Assembly (NCBI RefSeq): GCF_002210095.1
Contig: NZ_AQQR01000003.1
Span: 592,489 to 656,488, forward strand
Source: Marinibacterium profundimaris
GTDB taxonomy: Bacteria; Pseudomonadota; Alphaproteobacteria; Rhodobacterales; Rhodobacteraceae
Direction: 5' to 3'
DNA length: 64,000 nucleotides
Part shown: in pieces, positions 16,236-24,975 of the stretch
How positions within the stretch are numbered: position 1 is the stretch's first letter
Layout: each line of letters starts with the position of its first letter
The notes under the pieces: generated by a model
The model's database searches: none
What the model saw: the letters and a program-made list of their open reading frames with translations, nothing else
Told to the model about the DNA's origin: nothing
Position numbers and translations under genes: made by a program

Positions 16236-18268
16236 TCGGAAATCTCCCGGGTCAGGATCATGGCGCCCGAGGCATGCGCCGTGGCGCGCCAGCCGGGGGC
16301 GAGGAAGGTGGTGGTGTCGAGCTGGGTCAGGATCGCCGGGCCGTCGATCGCCGCACCCGCGCCAAAGCCCGCGCGGTCGCAGACCGGCACGGCGACGGTC
16401 TCGCCCGCGATCATGACCGAGACATGTTCGGACGGCGCCGGGGCCGGCCCTTCGGCCAGCTGCGCGGGCTCGGGCGCGTCGGCAAGGCCGGTGGCCTCGA
16501 CCCGCAGGGTGACCAGCTCTATCGCGGACTGAAGGGCGAAACCGTAAAGCGTCTGATGCGCCGTGCGGAAGTTCTCCTCCAGCGCCGCGCGGCTCTCGGC
16601 GAAGGGCACGGCCAGCTCGCCCCCCTGCCCCGCGAAGCGCATCAGCGCCACGGGGGTCAGCAGGCGGCGCTCTGCCGGCACGCCTTCCGTCTCGAACCAC
16701 GCCTCGGCCTGGGCCGACAGCTCGGCCACCAGCGGCAGCGCCTCGCCCGGGTCCATGGGTCCGGGACGGGTCAGCGCGCGCGAGAACTCGGCCTTCAGAT
16801 CCGCCGCCAGCAAGCCATCGGCGCAAAGCACCCCCGGCGCCGGCGCCAGCAGCACCCGGCGGATGCCCAGCAGATCGGCCAGCGCGCAACCATGCAGCGG
16901 CCCCGCGCCCCCGAAGGGCACCAGGGCGAAGTCGCGCGGATCGTGGCCGCGTTCGACCGAAACCACCCGCACCGCACCGACCATGTGGTTGTCGGCAATG
17001 GCAAGGATCCCCCGGGCGGCGGTTTCCAGGTCCAGGCCCAGCGGCTCGGCGACCGAGGCGACCGCCGCGCGCGCCGCCTCGACATCCAGAGCAATGCGGC
17101 CGCCCAGCAGGTTCGAGGGCAGCTGCCCCAGCACCACGTGGGCGTCCGTCACCGTCGGCTCTGTTCCGCCATGGCCATAGGCGGCCGGGCCCGGGCGGGC
17201 GCCGGCGCTTTCGGGGCCCACGACCAGCGCGCCCTCGCGCATGCGGGCCAACGATCCGCCGCCCGCGCCGATGGTGATCATGTCGACCATGGGCAGGGCC
17301 AGCGGCCAGTTGCCCACGCTGCCCGCCTGTGTCAGGCCGATCTCGCCTTCGCGGATCAGGCAGATGTCGGCCGAGGTGCCGCCGATATCCACGGTGATGA
17401 TATCGTCGATCCCGCAGGCCCGGGCCACGGCCCGCGCGCCGACAACCCCCGCCGCAGGCCCCGACAGCGCGGTGAGCGCCGGTGCCACACGGATCTTGGG
17501 CGCCCCTGCGATGCCCCCGTTCGACTGCATCAGCATCAGCGGCACCTCGGTGCCCTCCGCCGCCAGCCGCTCTTCGAGGCGCGCGACGTAGGCGGTGACC
17601 CCGGGCATGACCGTCGCGTTCAGCACCGTGGCCAGCGTGCGTTCGTATTCGCGCGACACGGGCAGCACATCGGTCGAGGTGGTGATGGCAAGCCCCGGAA
17701 GCATCTCGGCCAGGATTTCGGCGACGCGGCGTTCGTGATCGGGATTGGCAAAGGCATGCAGCAGGCTGACCGCCACCGCCTTCACGTCCATCTTGGCGAT
17801 GGCCCGCGCCGCGTCGCGCACGGTGTCTTCGTCCAGCGGCGTGATCACCACACCGCCCACGCCCATGCGCTCTTCGATCTCGAGGATACGCTCGGCCGGA
17901 ACCGGCGGTTCGGGTTTCACCCAGGTGTAAAGGTTGGTCTTGCGCGGAATGTCCTGCCGCCCGATCGACAGCACGTGGCGGAACCCCTTCGTGGTGACCA
18001 GCGCAGTGCGCGCGCCCTTGCCCTCGAGGATCATGTTGGTGGCGACCGTCGTGCCGTGCAGCACCTGGCCCAGATCGGCGGCGGAGCGGCCGGCATCCTC
18101 CAGCGTCTGCAGGATGCCGGTCACAAAGCCCTCGGAGGGGTCCGCCGGCGTCGACGGGGTCTTGCCGCGCCAGGTCTCGCCGGTGGCGTGATCGACCAGC
18201 GCGATATCGGTGAAGGTGCCGCCGATGTCCACGGCAATGGCGAGGGCGGAAGGGGTGTCCTTGGGCAT
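16232..18268 (-). CDS. hyuA: Hydantoinase/oxoprolinase subunit A (HyuA family)
   Basis: A 678-residue large subunit of ATP-dependent hydantoinase/5-oxoprolinase enzymes. The N-terminal actin-like ATPase part opens with AIAVDIGGTFTDIALVD, followed by LHGTTVATNMILEGKGARTA. A second phosphate-binding region is IITVDIGGTSADICLIREGE near 285, then PFGGAGPLHGCALADLLG near 450. With HyuB it would open a cyclic amide or imide ring using ATP. It overlaps HyuB by one base (TGATG) and the M20 gene by four. The substrate could be N-methylhydantoin, oxoproline or another lactam; sequence does not settle which. Confidence 0.92.
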   Translation of the reverse strand: MPKDTPSALAIAVDIGGTFTDIALVDHATGETWRGKTPSTPADPSEGFVTGILQTLEDAGRSAADLGQVLHGTTVATNMILEGKGARTALVTTKGFRHVLSIGRQDIPRKTNLYTWVKPEPPVPAERILEIEERMGVGGVVITPLDEDTVRDAARAIAKMDVKAVAVSLLHAFANPDHERRVAEILAEMLPGLAITTSTDVLPVSREYERTLATVLNATVMPGVTAYVARLEERLAAEGTEVPLMLMQSNGGIAGAPKIRVAPALTALSGPAAGVVGARAVARACGIDDIITVDIGGTSADICLIREGEIGLTQAGSVGNWPLALPMVDMITIGAGGGSLARMREGALVVGPESAGARPGPAAYGHGGTEPTVTDAHVVLGQLPSNLLGGRIALDVEAARAAVASVAEPLGLDLETAARGILAIADNHMVGAVRVVSVERGHDPRDFALVPFGGAGPLHGCALADLLGIRRVLLAPAPGVLCADGLLAADLKAEFSRALTRPGPMDPGEALPLVAELSAQAEAWFETEGVPAERRLLTPVALMRFAGQGGELAVPFAESRAALEENFRTAHQTLYGFALQSAIELVTLRVEATGLADAPEPAQLAEGPAPAPSEHVSVMIAGETVAVPVCDRAGFGAGAAIDGPAILTQLDTTTFLAPGWRATAHASGAMILTREISE

Positions 18269-20076
18269 CAGAGAAGCTCGTCGCGATAGGTGATACGGTG
18301 GAAGGCCTTGGCCTCGTAACGGTCGGCGCGCCGCGCCTCGGTGGCGGCGGTGTCGATGGCGCCGTCGATCACGACCACGCCATAAAGCTCGCGCGCCGCC
18401 TCGGCCGTGACGAAGCCGCCCAGCACGTCCTTCAGCACCGCCTCGGCGGGGCGATCATGGGGATGGCCATAGCCACCGCCGCCGCCGGTCCGGATCCTCA
18501 GGATGTCGCCCCGGCGCATGACCGTGCCGTCCGACAGCGGGTTGACCTCGGCCTCGCGATCGGTGCCCGGGTTCAGCACGACCGAGCCCACGCCCCCGCA
18601 CATGCCCTGGGCATAGCCCCAGGGCGGGTTCTGCACCCCGTCGATGCGCACGGCCATGATGACCTCGTCGGCCAGGATCTCGTATTCTCGGATGATGCCG
18701 GTGCCCCCGCGGTAGCGTCCCGCGCCGCCGGAATCCGGGACCACGCCGTATTGCCGCAGGCGGAAGGGATAGCCCGCCTCCAGGAACTCGACCGGGTAAT
18801 TCTCCTGCGCGACGAAATAGACCGTGTCGATGCCATCCGCGAAGTCACGCGCGCCGTAGCCGACGCCGATCCCGTCGGCCAGAAGGAAGCTCTTTTTGCC
18901 CGCGTTGCCGTCGGTATAGCTGCCCCGCATGATGGTGATGACATAGGCCGAATGCGCCGCCGGGGCGCCGCCGCCCGCCGCGTTCACCAGCCCGTTGATG
19001 ACGGCAAGCATGCGCATCATCGTCAGCCCCCGCATGCCCAGGGGCGCCGGAAACTCGGGCTGCACGATGGACCCCTTGCGCAGCCGCACCTCGTCGAAGG
19101 ACAGCGGGCCGCCCGCGTTGCACACCTGCGCCGGATCGCCGCCAAGGTAGTAAAGCCCCAGCGCCATGCCCGGCACCGCCTCGTTCATGATAAGGTTCAC
19201 CGGGCCGGGCGCCTGGTCGTCGCTTTCGGTGGCGTCAAAGATGAACCGGTCCTCGCCGTCCTCGCCTTTCTCGCGGGTGATCGCGAAGCGCAGGGCGAAG
19301 GGCCCGTTGCCATGCCCGTCGCTGTCGATCGTATCGGCGAAGCGGTAAGTGCCGTAATCGAACGTCTCGGCCAGCCGCCGGCGCACCAGCCCGCGCGTCC
19401 GGTCCAGCAGCTGTGCCAGCGCATCCGCGAAGATCGCGGTGCCGTGGCGCGACACGACCTCGGCCATGCGCTCGACCCCGAGGTTGACCGAGGCCATCAG
19501 GGCCGACATGTCGCCGATGGATTGCTCGGGGTAGCGCGAATTGCGGTGGAAGATCGCCAGCGCGGCCTCGTTCGTCACGCCGGCATCGATCAGCTTGGTG
19601 GGCGGGACGATGATGCCCTCCTGGTAGATCGAAGTGGCATCGGGGCTGATCGAGCCGGGCATCAGCCCGCCGATATCCGCGAAATGCGCCCAGGACATCA
19701 CGAAGGCCGACAGGACACCGTCGCAGAAGACCGGCGCCAGCAGGACCTGGTCGTTGGAATGGGTGACCGCGCCCCGGGAGCCGTAGCAATCGTTGTACCA
19801 GTAAAGATCGCCGGGCTGCATCGTCTCGCGCGGGAAATGTTCGAACACCGGCGAGGTCAGATCCCCGAAGATCGGCACCATCGAGCCCACGGCCATTGTC
19901 CCGTTCCCGTCGAAGAGCGCGGTGTAGAAATCCTTTTTCTCGCGGATGAAGGCCGAGATCGCGGTGCGTTCTATCAGCGCCTCCATCTCGCGCTGGGTGG
20001 CCATGATGGCACCCCGGATGATTTCAAGCATGACGGGATCGCAGAGCGCTGCGGCGGGTCTGTCCAGTGGCATCAA
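18268..20076 (-). CDS. hyuB: Hydantoinase/oxoprolinase subunit B (HyuB family)
   Basis: A 602-residue partner subunit. Family segments are LDPVMLEII-like CDPVMLEIIRGAIMATQREM at the start, AFIREKKDFYTALFDGNG, GDLYWYNDCYGSRGAVTHSND near 105, PGSISPDATSIYQEGI, and the C-terminal glycine-rich IRTGGGGGYGHPHDR. Length is normal for HyuB (about 550-600). It is the first gene of the hyuB-hyuA-M20 operon. Its start faces the divergent IclR gene across 396 bases that include an operator-like palindrome. Confidence 0.92.
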   Translation of the reverse strand: MMPLDRPAAALCDPVMLEIIRGAIMATQREMEALIERTAISAFIREKKDFYTALFDGNGTMAVGSMVPIFGDLTSPVFEHFPRETMQPGDLYWYNDCYGSRGAVTHSNDQVLLAPVFCDGVLSAFVMSWAHFADIGGLMPGSISPDATSIYQEGIIVPPTKLIDAGVTNEAALAIFHRNSRYPEQSIGDMSALMASVNLGVERMAEVVSRHGTAIFADALAQLLDRTRGLVRRRLAETFDYGTYRFADTIDSDGHGNGPFALRFAITREKGEDGEDRFIFDATESDDQAPGPVNLIMNEAVPGMALGLYYLGGDPAQVCNAGGPLSFDEVRLRKGSIVQPEFPAPLGMRGLTMMRMLAVINGLVNAAGGGAPAAHSAYVITIMRGSYTDGNAGKKSFLLADGIGVGYGARDFADGIDTVYFVAQENYPVEFLEAGYPFRLRQYGVVPDSGGAGRYRGGTGIIREYEILADEVIMAVRIDGVQNPPWGYAQGMCGGVGSVVLNPGTDREAEVNPLSDGTVMRRGDILRIRTGGGGGYGHPHDRPAEAVLKDVLGGFVTAEAARELYGVVVIDGAIDTAATEARRADRYEAKAFHRITYRDELL

Positions 20077-20389
20077 TGTCCTCGGGTCTGGGCCGTCACC
20101 GGGACGGCCATGAATGCGTCATATCGGCGAGACGAATGTAATGGGGTCTCGGCGGCCTGGCGGGGTTTGGAGGGTGCTGTCCGGGCCGCGACCGGCATGT
20201 CCCGCACCGAAACGCTGGCCGAATGCCGTAACGCAGGGTAAAGGCGCGGCTCATGGACCATCACCTCGATCCCGCGGGCGCGGCCCGGCCTCTTGCGACG
20301 CCGGCGGGCGAGGCCCCAAGCCGGCTGCCGGGCAATCGGCGCCGGGTCATCCGCTGGCAGGGCGTCGGGATCGGGCAAGATGGCCTCCG

Positions 20390-20416
20390 TTTTTCATTGT
20401 GCGAAACAGTGTTTCG
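20390..20416. promoter_or_regulatory. IclR-type operator between hyuB and the IclR gene
   Basis: TTTTTCATTG is followed two bases later by CGAAACA-G-TGTTTCG, a perfect 7-bp inverted repeat. The element lies 56 bases upstream of the IclR start and about 315 bases from hyuB. It matches the copy at 14661-14687 in sequence and internal spacing. In both copies TTTCA also forms an overlapping inverted half-site with the left arm. The remaining 396-base gap (20077-20472) holds no convincing gene. Autoregulation of IclR and control of hyuBA are inferred. Confidence 0.68.
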
Positions 20417-20472
20417 TTTAAGTTAGAAGCAAGACGCGTGAACCGAAAGTGAAAAGGTGAGGAGACCCGGGT

Positions 20473-21243
20473 TTGGACTACACGATTTCATCGGTTGATC
20501 GCGCTTTGCGCATGCTGCAGGCATTGTCCGAGCTTCCGGGCAGCGGCGTCACCGAACTGGCCGAGCGCACCGGCTGCACCAAGAGCCAGACGTTCCGCAT
20601 TCTCTACACGCTCGAGGCTCAGGGCTACGTGACCAAGGATGCCGACCGCAGCTACCGGCTGGGCTTTCAGACCATGCTGCTGGGCGACCAGGCACGCCGG
20701 CAATCACCGCTGATCGCGGCGGCCGAGCCTCATATCAACGATATCTACGAGAGGATCCGGCAGAACGTGCTGCTGATCGTCCGCCACGGGATGCGCACGG
20801 CCTGCGTCCTGCTGCGCGCCTCGCCCGACCGCGACCAGATCTATGCCGAGTTCGGCCGCACCGGCCCCCTGCACGCGGGCGGCGGGCCTAAGGTGATGCT
20901 GGCCAATGCCCCCTGCGAGATCCAGGAGGCGGTGCTGACCGGAGAGCTGACACGCTATACCCGGAAGACGATCTGCGACCCCGACACGCTGCGCGCCCTG
21001 CTGGAGAAGATCCGAACCGATGGCTGGCACCTGTCCGAGGCCGACCTGGACGACGACAAGCGATCGGTCGCGGCGCCGGTCCGGGACGCCAGTGGCGAAG
21101 TCGTCGCCGCGATCAGCGTGACGGCGCCCGAGGACTACCTGCAGGGTGCGCGGCTCGACGAGACCCGCGACCTGGTGCTGCAGACGGTCGAGCGGCTTTC
21201 GGTCGCGCTTGGCTATCGCGGAACGCCGGTGGTCCACGCCTGA
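20473..21243 (+). CDS. IclR family transcriptional regulator
   Basis: A 256-residue regulator with an N-terminal winged helix (GVTELAERTGCTKSQTFRIL, then EAQGYVTKDADRSYRLGF). The C-terminal effector domain of about 170 residues includes GGGPKVMLANAP and DDDKRSVAAPVRDASGEVVA. IclR proteins bind small organic acids or related catabolites and usually repress or activate neighbouring pathways. It diverges from hyuB. The two matching palindromes suggest it controls both hyuBA-M20 and the transporter/monooxygenase operon. The effector is unknown. Confidence 0.92.
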   Translation: MDYTISSVDRALRMLQALSELPGSGVTELAERTGCTKSQTFRILYTLEAQGYVTKDADRSYRLGFQTMLLGDQARRQSPLIAAAEPHINDIYERIRQNVLLIVRHGMRTACVLLRASPDRDQIYAEFGRTGPLHAGGGPKVMLANAPCEIQEAVLTGELTRYTRKTICDPDTLRALLEKIRTDGWHLSEADLDDDKRSVAAPVRDASGEVVAAISVTAPEDYLQGARLDETRDLVLQTVERLSVALGYRGTPVVHA

Positions 21244-21558
21244 CACGGTGTCCCCCCGGCGTGTGACCATGGGGGATGGGCTGCTCCTGCGTCCTGAAGA
21301 CCGGCCGTCGCCCGTCGGACCTGTCTCCCCTGCCTGGCGGCAGTGTCGCGGTGCACCTGGGCGCAAGCCGGTCCTGCGTCCCACGCGACGGGCCCCGTGC
21401 GCCGGGACTGGTGGACCTGGTCACGCGCTCCGGCAGCCCGGCAAGAGTTTCAACGGCACGCGACCGGTCCGGGGAAGTGGGGGCGAGTGACGCGAGGCTA
21501 CCTTCCCGCCGGTATCATGGCTCCCGGCGCCACGTCCGCGGGCGGGAGCCATGGACAG
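21244..21558. other. Intergenic region between IclR and cupin genes
   Basis: The two genes converge here. The 315 bases carry no recognisable gene. The only structure of note is the inverted repeat at 21517-21552, listed separately. Confidence 0.6.
21517..21552 (-). terminator. Hairpin downstream of the cupin gene
   Basis: Ten-base arms ATGGCTCCCG and CGGGAGCCAT surround a 16-base loop 7 bases past the cupin stop. There is no strong T-run, so termination is plausible but unproven. Confidence 0.5.
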
Positions 21559-22515
21559 TCAACCCTTCCAGGTCGGGCCGGCCGCGTCCTCGGTGGCGGT
21601 GATCCGGTACAGAGCGGCCTCGCCGGTCATCGACGGAGTTGCGCTGTGGGCCAGGCCCGCGGGCACACTCATCGTGTCGCCCGGCGCAAGGATCGCATGG
21701 CCCTCCGTCCAGTCGACCCGCCAGTGCCCCTTGACCGGCATCAGCACCGAGGGCTGCCCGGAAGCGGACTGTGTGGCGGAGGCGGAAGCGCGGGTGATGA
21801 AATCGACCTCGAAGCCGGGGCGGTCCTTCAGCAGGCCGGTCGCGCCGATCACCTTGCAGGGCGCGCGATCGGCCAGGGCCACCATGTCCCAGTAGCGCGC
21901 GACGTGGTTCGGCAGGACCTCGGCCGTGGTCGGCTCGGGGCGCTTGGCCAGCTCCTCTTCGGTCATCAGCGGCATGGGCGCGACACCTTCGGGCAGGCGT
22001 TGCTGCTTCTTGGTGTCGTAGAGCTTGCCGTTCTCGCCCAGCACCAGCCCGTGGTCGGCGGCCTCCTCGATCACCTGCGGCGCCCACATGACACCGCCGC
22101 CGGCATCGTCACCGCCCAGGATCGCCATGATCATCCCGTAATCGGTGCCGATATTCTCGAACCCGCGGAAGATGCCGGTGGGGATGTTGAAGATGTCGCC
22201 CGGTTCAAGCACCACCTCGCCCGCCGTGCCCCAGCGGCCCCAGAAGAAGCGCCAGCGCCCGGAGAGGACAAAGAACGCCTCGGCCGTGTGGTGGTCATGC
22301 AGCGAGTTGCGGCAATGCGGCGGCTGGCCGGCCGCACCGATGTTGAAGCCGTGCGGCACCGAGATGTGCACATGCTGATCCGGGGATTCCGAGACGCCGC
22401 CGCCGATGATGGTAAAGTTCTCCTTCTGGTCCGAGCCCGGCGTGTGGGCATCGATGAAGGCGGTCTTGCAGGGGCGCAGTTCGCCGTAGCGGACGATGTT
22501 GGCAGAGAGGTCCAT
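21559..22515 (-). CDS. Bicupin protein
   Basis: A 318-residue protein with two cupin barrels. The first holds HCRNSLHDHHTAEAFFVLSG near 80-100, giving the H-x-H-x3-E metal motif. In its second motif (GDIFNIPTGIFRGFEN) arginine or phenylalanine replaces the usual histidine. The second barrel ends with PGDTMSVPAGLAHSATPS, which keeps the histidine. Gentisate-type dioxygenases share this two-barrel layout, but I cannot assign a reaction. It lies downstream of the LacI gene, preceded by two LacI-type sites, so it appears to be a separately controlled member of that regulon. Confidence 0.8.
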   Translation of the reverse strand: MDLSANIVRYGELRPCKTAFIDAHTPGSDQKENFTIIGGGVSESPDQHVHISVPHGFNIGAAGQPPHCRNSLHDHHTAEAFFVLSGRWRFFWGRWGTAGEVVLEPGDIFNIPTGIFRGFENIGTDYGMIMAILGGDDAGGGVMWAPQVIEEAADHGLVLGENGKLYDTKKQQRLPEGVAPMPLMTEEELAKRPEPTTAEVLPNHVARYWDMVALADRAPCKVIGATGLLKDRPGFEVDFITRASASATQSASGQPSVLMPVKGHWRVDWTEGHAILAPGDTMSVPAGLAHSATPSMTGEAALYRITATEDAAGPTWKG

Positions 22516-22713
22516 GGATCAGGCTTTCTCGGGGTCTGAGGTGGTTTCGGACGGAAATGCGGGCGCGGCCTCGGCACAGGGCAGAATGACCTGGCCATGG
22601 CGACGGGCCCGCAGGTTGCATTGCGCGGCATGGCCGGCAAAGCCTTCAGGCATGCAAAGCCGCGAGCCGGCCGCGTTTCGGATAGGTGATGGCCATGACG
22701 TCCTTCGCGATTT

Positions 22714-22785
22714 CTGCATACGATTGCAAATTTCAGATAACGAAGCCGGCCGAGTCTCGCAAGCCAATTTTGCATACGATTGCAG
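22714..22785. promoter_or_regulatory. Two LacI-type operators upstream of the cupin gene
   Basis: CTGCATACGATTGCAA (22714-22729) and TTGCATACGATTGCAG (22770-22785) are 16-bp sites with TTGCA/TGCAA arms and a central CG, spaced 56 bases centre to centre. Central CG and this length are typical of LacI-family operators. They lie in the 325-base gap between the cupin start and the LacI stop, which holds no other feature. Closely related sites occur at 29499-29649 and 34093-34162. Confidence 0.75.
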
Positions 22786-22840
22786 AATTGCGCCACGCCC
22801 AAGGAAAAAAGGGGTCCGAAGGCCCTCCGCTCACCTCATG

Positions 22841-23845
22841 TCAGTCCCGTGTGGTCCCGCGATACACCGGCACCGGCGCGATCCTCAGCTTGCGCTCGGG
22901 CCGGTCCTCGCCCTCGACCGCGGCGATCAGCTCGTCCACGACGGTCGAGACCATGACGTTCATCCGCTGCCGTACGGTCGACAGGTTGAAAGACGGCCAG
23001 GCCGCCTGCGGGATATCGTCGAAACCGACGACGGCCACGTCCTCCGGCACGCGCAGGCCCAGTTCGATGCGGATGACGTCCAGCGCGGCCAGCGCCATGT
23101 GGTCATCGCCGGTAAAAAGCGCGTCGGGCGGCTCGGGCACATCGAACAGCTCGCGCGCGGCATCGGCGGCGTCGGCATAATGGTAGTTGCCCACGGCGCG
23201 GGAATGCAGCTGGTGGCCGGCCTCGGCCAGGGCGGCGACAAAGCCCTCCTCGCGCTGCTGCTGGGTGGAGGACCCTTCGAACCCGGCCAGATGCGCGATC
23301 CGCTTCGGCCCGCCCTTCAGCAGCATCCCGGCGGCCATGCGCCCGCCTTCGACATTGTCCGAGGTCACCGCGCGCAGATCCTGCGAGGGCTGGTCTCGGT
23401 TGAACAGCATCACCGGGATGTTCTGCGCCTTGCAGCGGTCCGCCAGGGTCGAGGACATGGAGGCCGAAACGAGGATGATCCCGTCGACCCGGTAGTCGAG
23501 GATGCTTTGCACCACGGGTTCGACATCGCCCACGGTGTTCGACGCCATGAACAGCAGCACGTGATAGCCGTTCTCCTGCAGCGCGATCGACAGTTTCTCG
23601 ACCGCCTCGGGATAGAACTGGTTCTCGAGGTAGTAGACGACAAGCCCGATGATGCGGCTCCTGCCGGTGATCATCGCGCGGGCCAGAACGTTGGGGCGGT
23701 AGCCCAGCTCCTCCGCAGCGACCCTGATCTTCTCGGCCATCTTCTTCGACACCGAGGCCCCGGGAGTGAAGTAGCGCGAGACCGCGGATTGGCTGACACC
23801 GGCCTTGCGGGCCACATCGACGGACGTCACCGGTTTGCCGCTCAC
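22841..23845 (-). CDS. LacI family transcriptional regulator
   Basis: A 334-residue regulator. The helix-turn-helix and hinge are clear in TSVDVARKAGVSQSAVSRYF and IRVAAEELGYRPNVLARAM. The periplasmic-binding-like effector domain follows (IIGLVVYYLENQFYPEAVEK, then DALFTGDDHMALAALDVI). The GTG at 23845 is chosen because AGGAG lies 6 bases upstream; the adjacent GTG at 23848 is the alternative, and an upstream extension to 23902 lacks family similarity. It follows the sugar-type transporter genes and probably binds the 16-bp sites in three intergenic regions of this cluster. The effector is unknown. Confidence 0.9.
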   Translation of the reverse strand: MSGKPVTSVDVARKAGVSQSAVSRYFTPGASVSKKMAEKIRVAAEELGYRPNVLARAMITGRSRIIGLVVYYLENQFYPEAVEKLSIALQENGYHVLLFMASNTVGDVEPVVQSILDYRVDGIILVSASMSSTLADRCKAQNIPVMLFNRDQPSQDLRAVTSDNVEGGRMAAGMLLKGGPKRIAHLAGFEGSSTQQQREEGFVAALAEAGHQLHSRAVGNYHYADAADAARELFDVPEPPDALFTGDDHMALAALDVIRIELGLRVPEDVAVVGFDDIPQAAWPSFNLSTVRQRMNVMVSTVVDELIAAVEGEDRPERKLRIAPVPVYRGTTRD

Positions 23846-23915
23846 CACTTGCTCCTTGCTGAAACCCTTAAACCCTCTACCCCTGCCCGGTCGGCCTGTC
23901 ACCCCTGCCCGGCGC

Positions 23916-24971
23916 CTAGCGGCGCGTCAGGTTCTGCCCGGTCTCGATATCGAACAGGTGGCAGGTCTCGGCCGGGATATCGGCATGAACCGTGGCACCG
24001 ATCTCGGCACGGAAATCCTTGGCCGCCTTGAGGTTCACCAGCTCCTTGCCGACCCGCACCGCGGCCATCGACGCCTCGCCCAGCAGTTCCAGCGCGAAGA
24101 TCGGGGCGTGGATGTCGCCGCCCTCGGGCACCAGCGTCACGTCTTCGGCGCGGAACCCCAGGATCACGCGGCCCGAATGCCCGGCCGGCAAACCGGAAAG
24201 GGTGATGTTCTCGGCCGTGAATGTGCCGTTCTCGATACGGCCCTCGACAAGGTTCATCGCCGGTGAGCCGATGAAGCTGGCGACAAAGGTGTTGGCGGGG
24301 TTGTCGTAGATCTCGGTCGGCGTGGCGACCTGCTGGACGACACCCTTGTTCATCACCACCACGCGGTCGGCGAGCGTCATCGCCTCGATCTGGTCGTGGG
24401 TCACGTAGATCGTGGTGGTCTTCAGCCGGTGCTGGAGGTTCTTGATCTCGGCCCGGGTGCTGACCCGCAGCTTGGCATCCAGGTTCGACAGCGGCTCGTC
24501 CATCAGGAAGACGGTGGGTTCGCGCACGATCGCCCGGCCCAGAGCCACCCGCTGGCGCTGTCCGCCCGACAGCTCGGCCGGGCGGCGATCCAGCAGCTCC
24601 AGCAGGTCCACCTGTTCGGCGGCCTTCATCACGCGCTCATGGTGTTCGCCCTTCGGCACCTTGCGCACCTTCAGCGGGAAGCGGATGTTCTCGTAGACGC
24701 TGAGGTTCGGGTAAAGCCCGTAAGACTGGAACACCATCGAGATGTCGCGGTCCTTCGGCTCCAGCTTGTTCACCACGCGGCCGCCGATGATGATCTCGCC
24801 CTCTGTGATGTCCTCCAGCCCCGCGATCATGCGCATCGTCGTGGACTTGCCGCAGCCCGAGGGGCCCAGCAGCACGAGGAATTCCTGGTCGGCGATATGC
24901 AGGTCGAAATTGTCGACACCGACCACCGGGCCCCATTTCTTGGAGATGTTTTTGAGGTGAATGTCGGCCAT
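23916..24971 (-). CDS. Sugar-type ABC transporter ATPase (UgpC/MalK-like)
   Basis: A 351-residue ATPase of carbohydrate importers. Walker A is GPSGCGKST near residue 38, signature LSGGQRQRVALGRAI near 135, Walker B VFLMDEPLSNLDAKLR. A C-terminal TOBE-like domain (PAGHSGRVILGFRAEDVTLV) is present. Such ATPases pair with MalF/MalG-like permeases, encoded directly upstream. The gene lies 4 bases after the MalG-like gene and 70 bases before the LacI gene. Confidence 0.93.
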   Translation of the reverse strand: MADIHLKNISKKWGPVVGVDNFDLHIADQEFLVLLGPSGCGKSTTMRMIAGLEDITEGEIIIGGRVVNKLEPKDRDISMVFQSYGLYPNLSVYENIRFPLKVRKVPKGEHHERVMKAAEQVDLLELLDRRPAELSGGQRQRVALGRAIVREPTVFLMDEPLSNLDAKLRVSTRAEIKNLQHRLKTTTIYVTHDQIEAMTLADRVVVMNKGVVQQVATPTEIYDNPANTFVASFIGSPAMNLVEGRIENGTFTAENITLSGLPAGHSGRVILGFRAEDVTLVPEGGDIHAPIFALELLGEASMAAVRVGKELVNLKAAKDFRAEIGATVHADIPAETCHLFDIETGQNLTRR

Positions 24972-24975
24972 TGGC

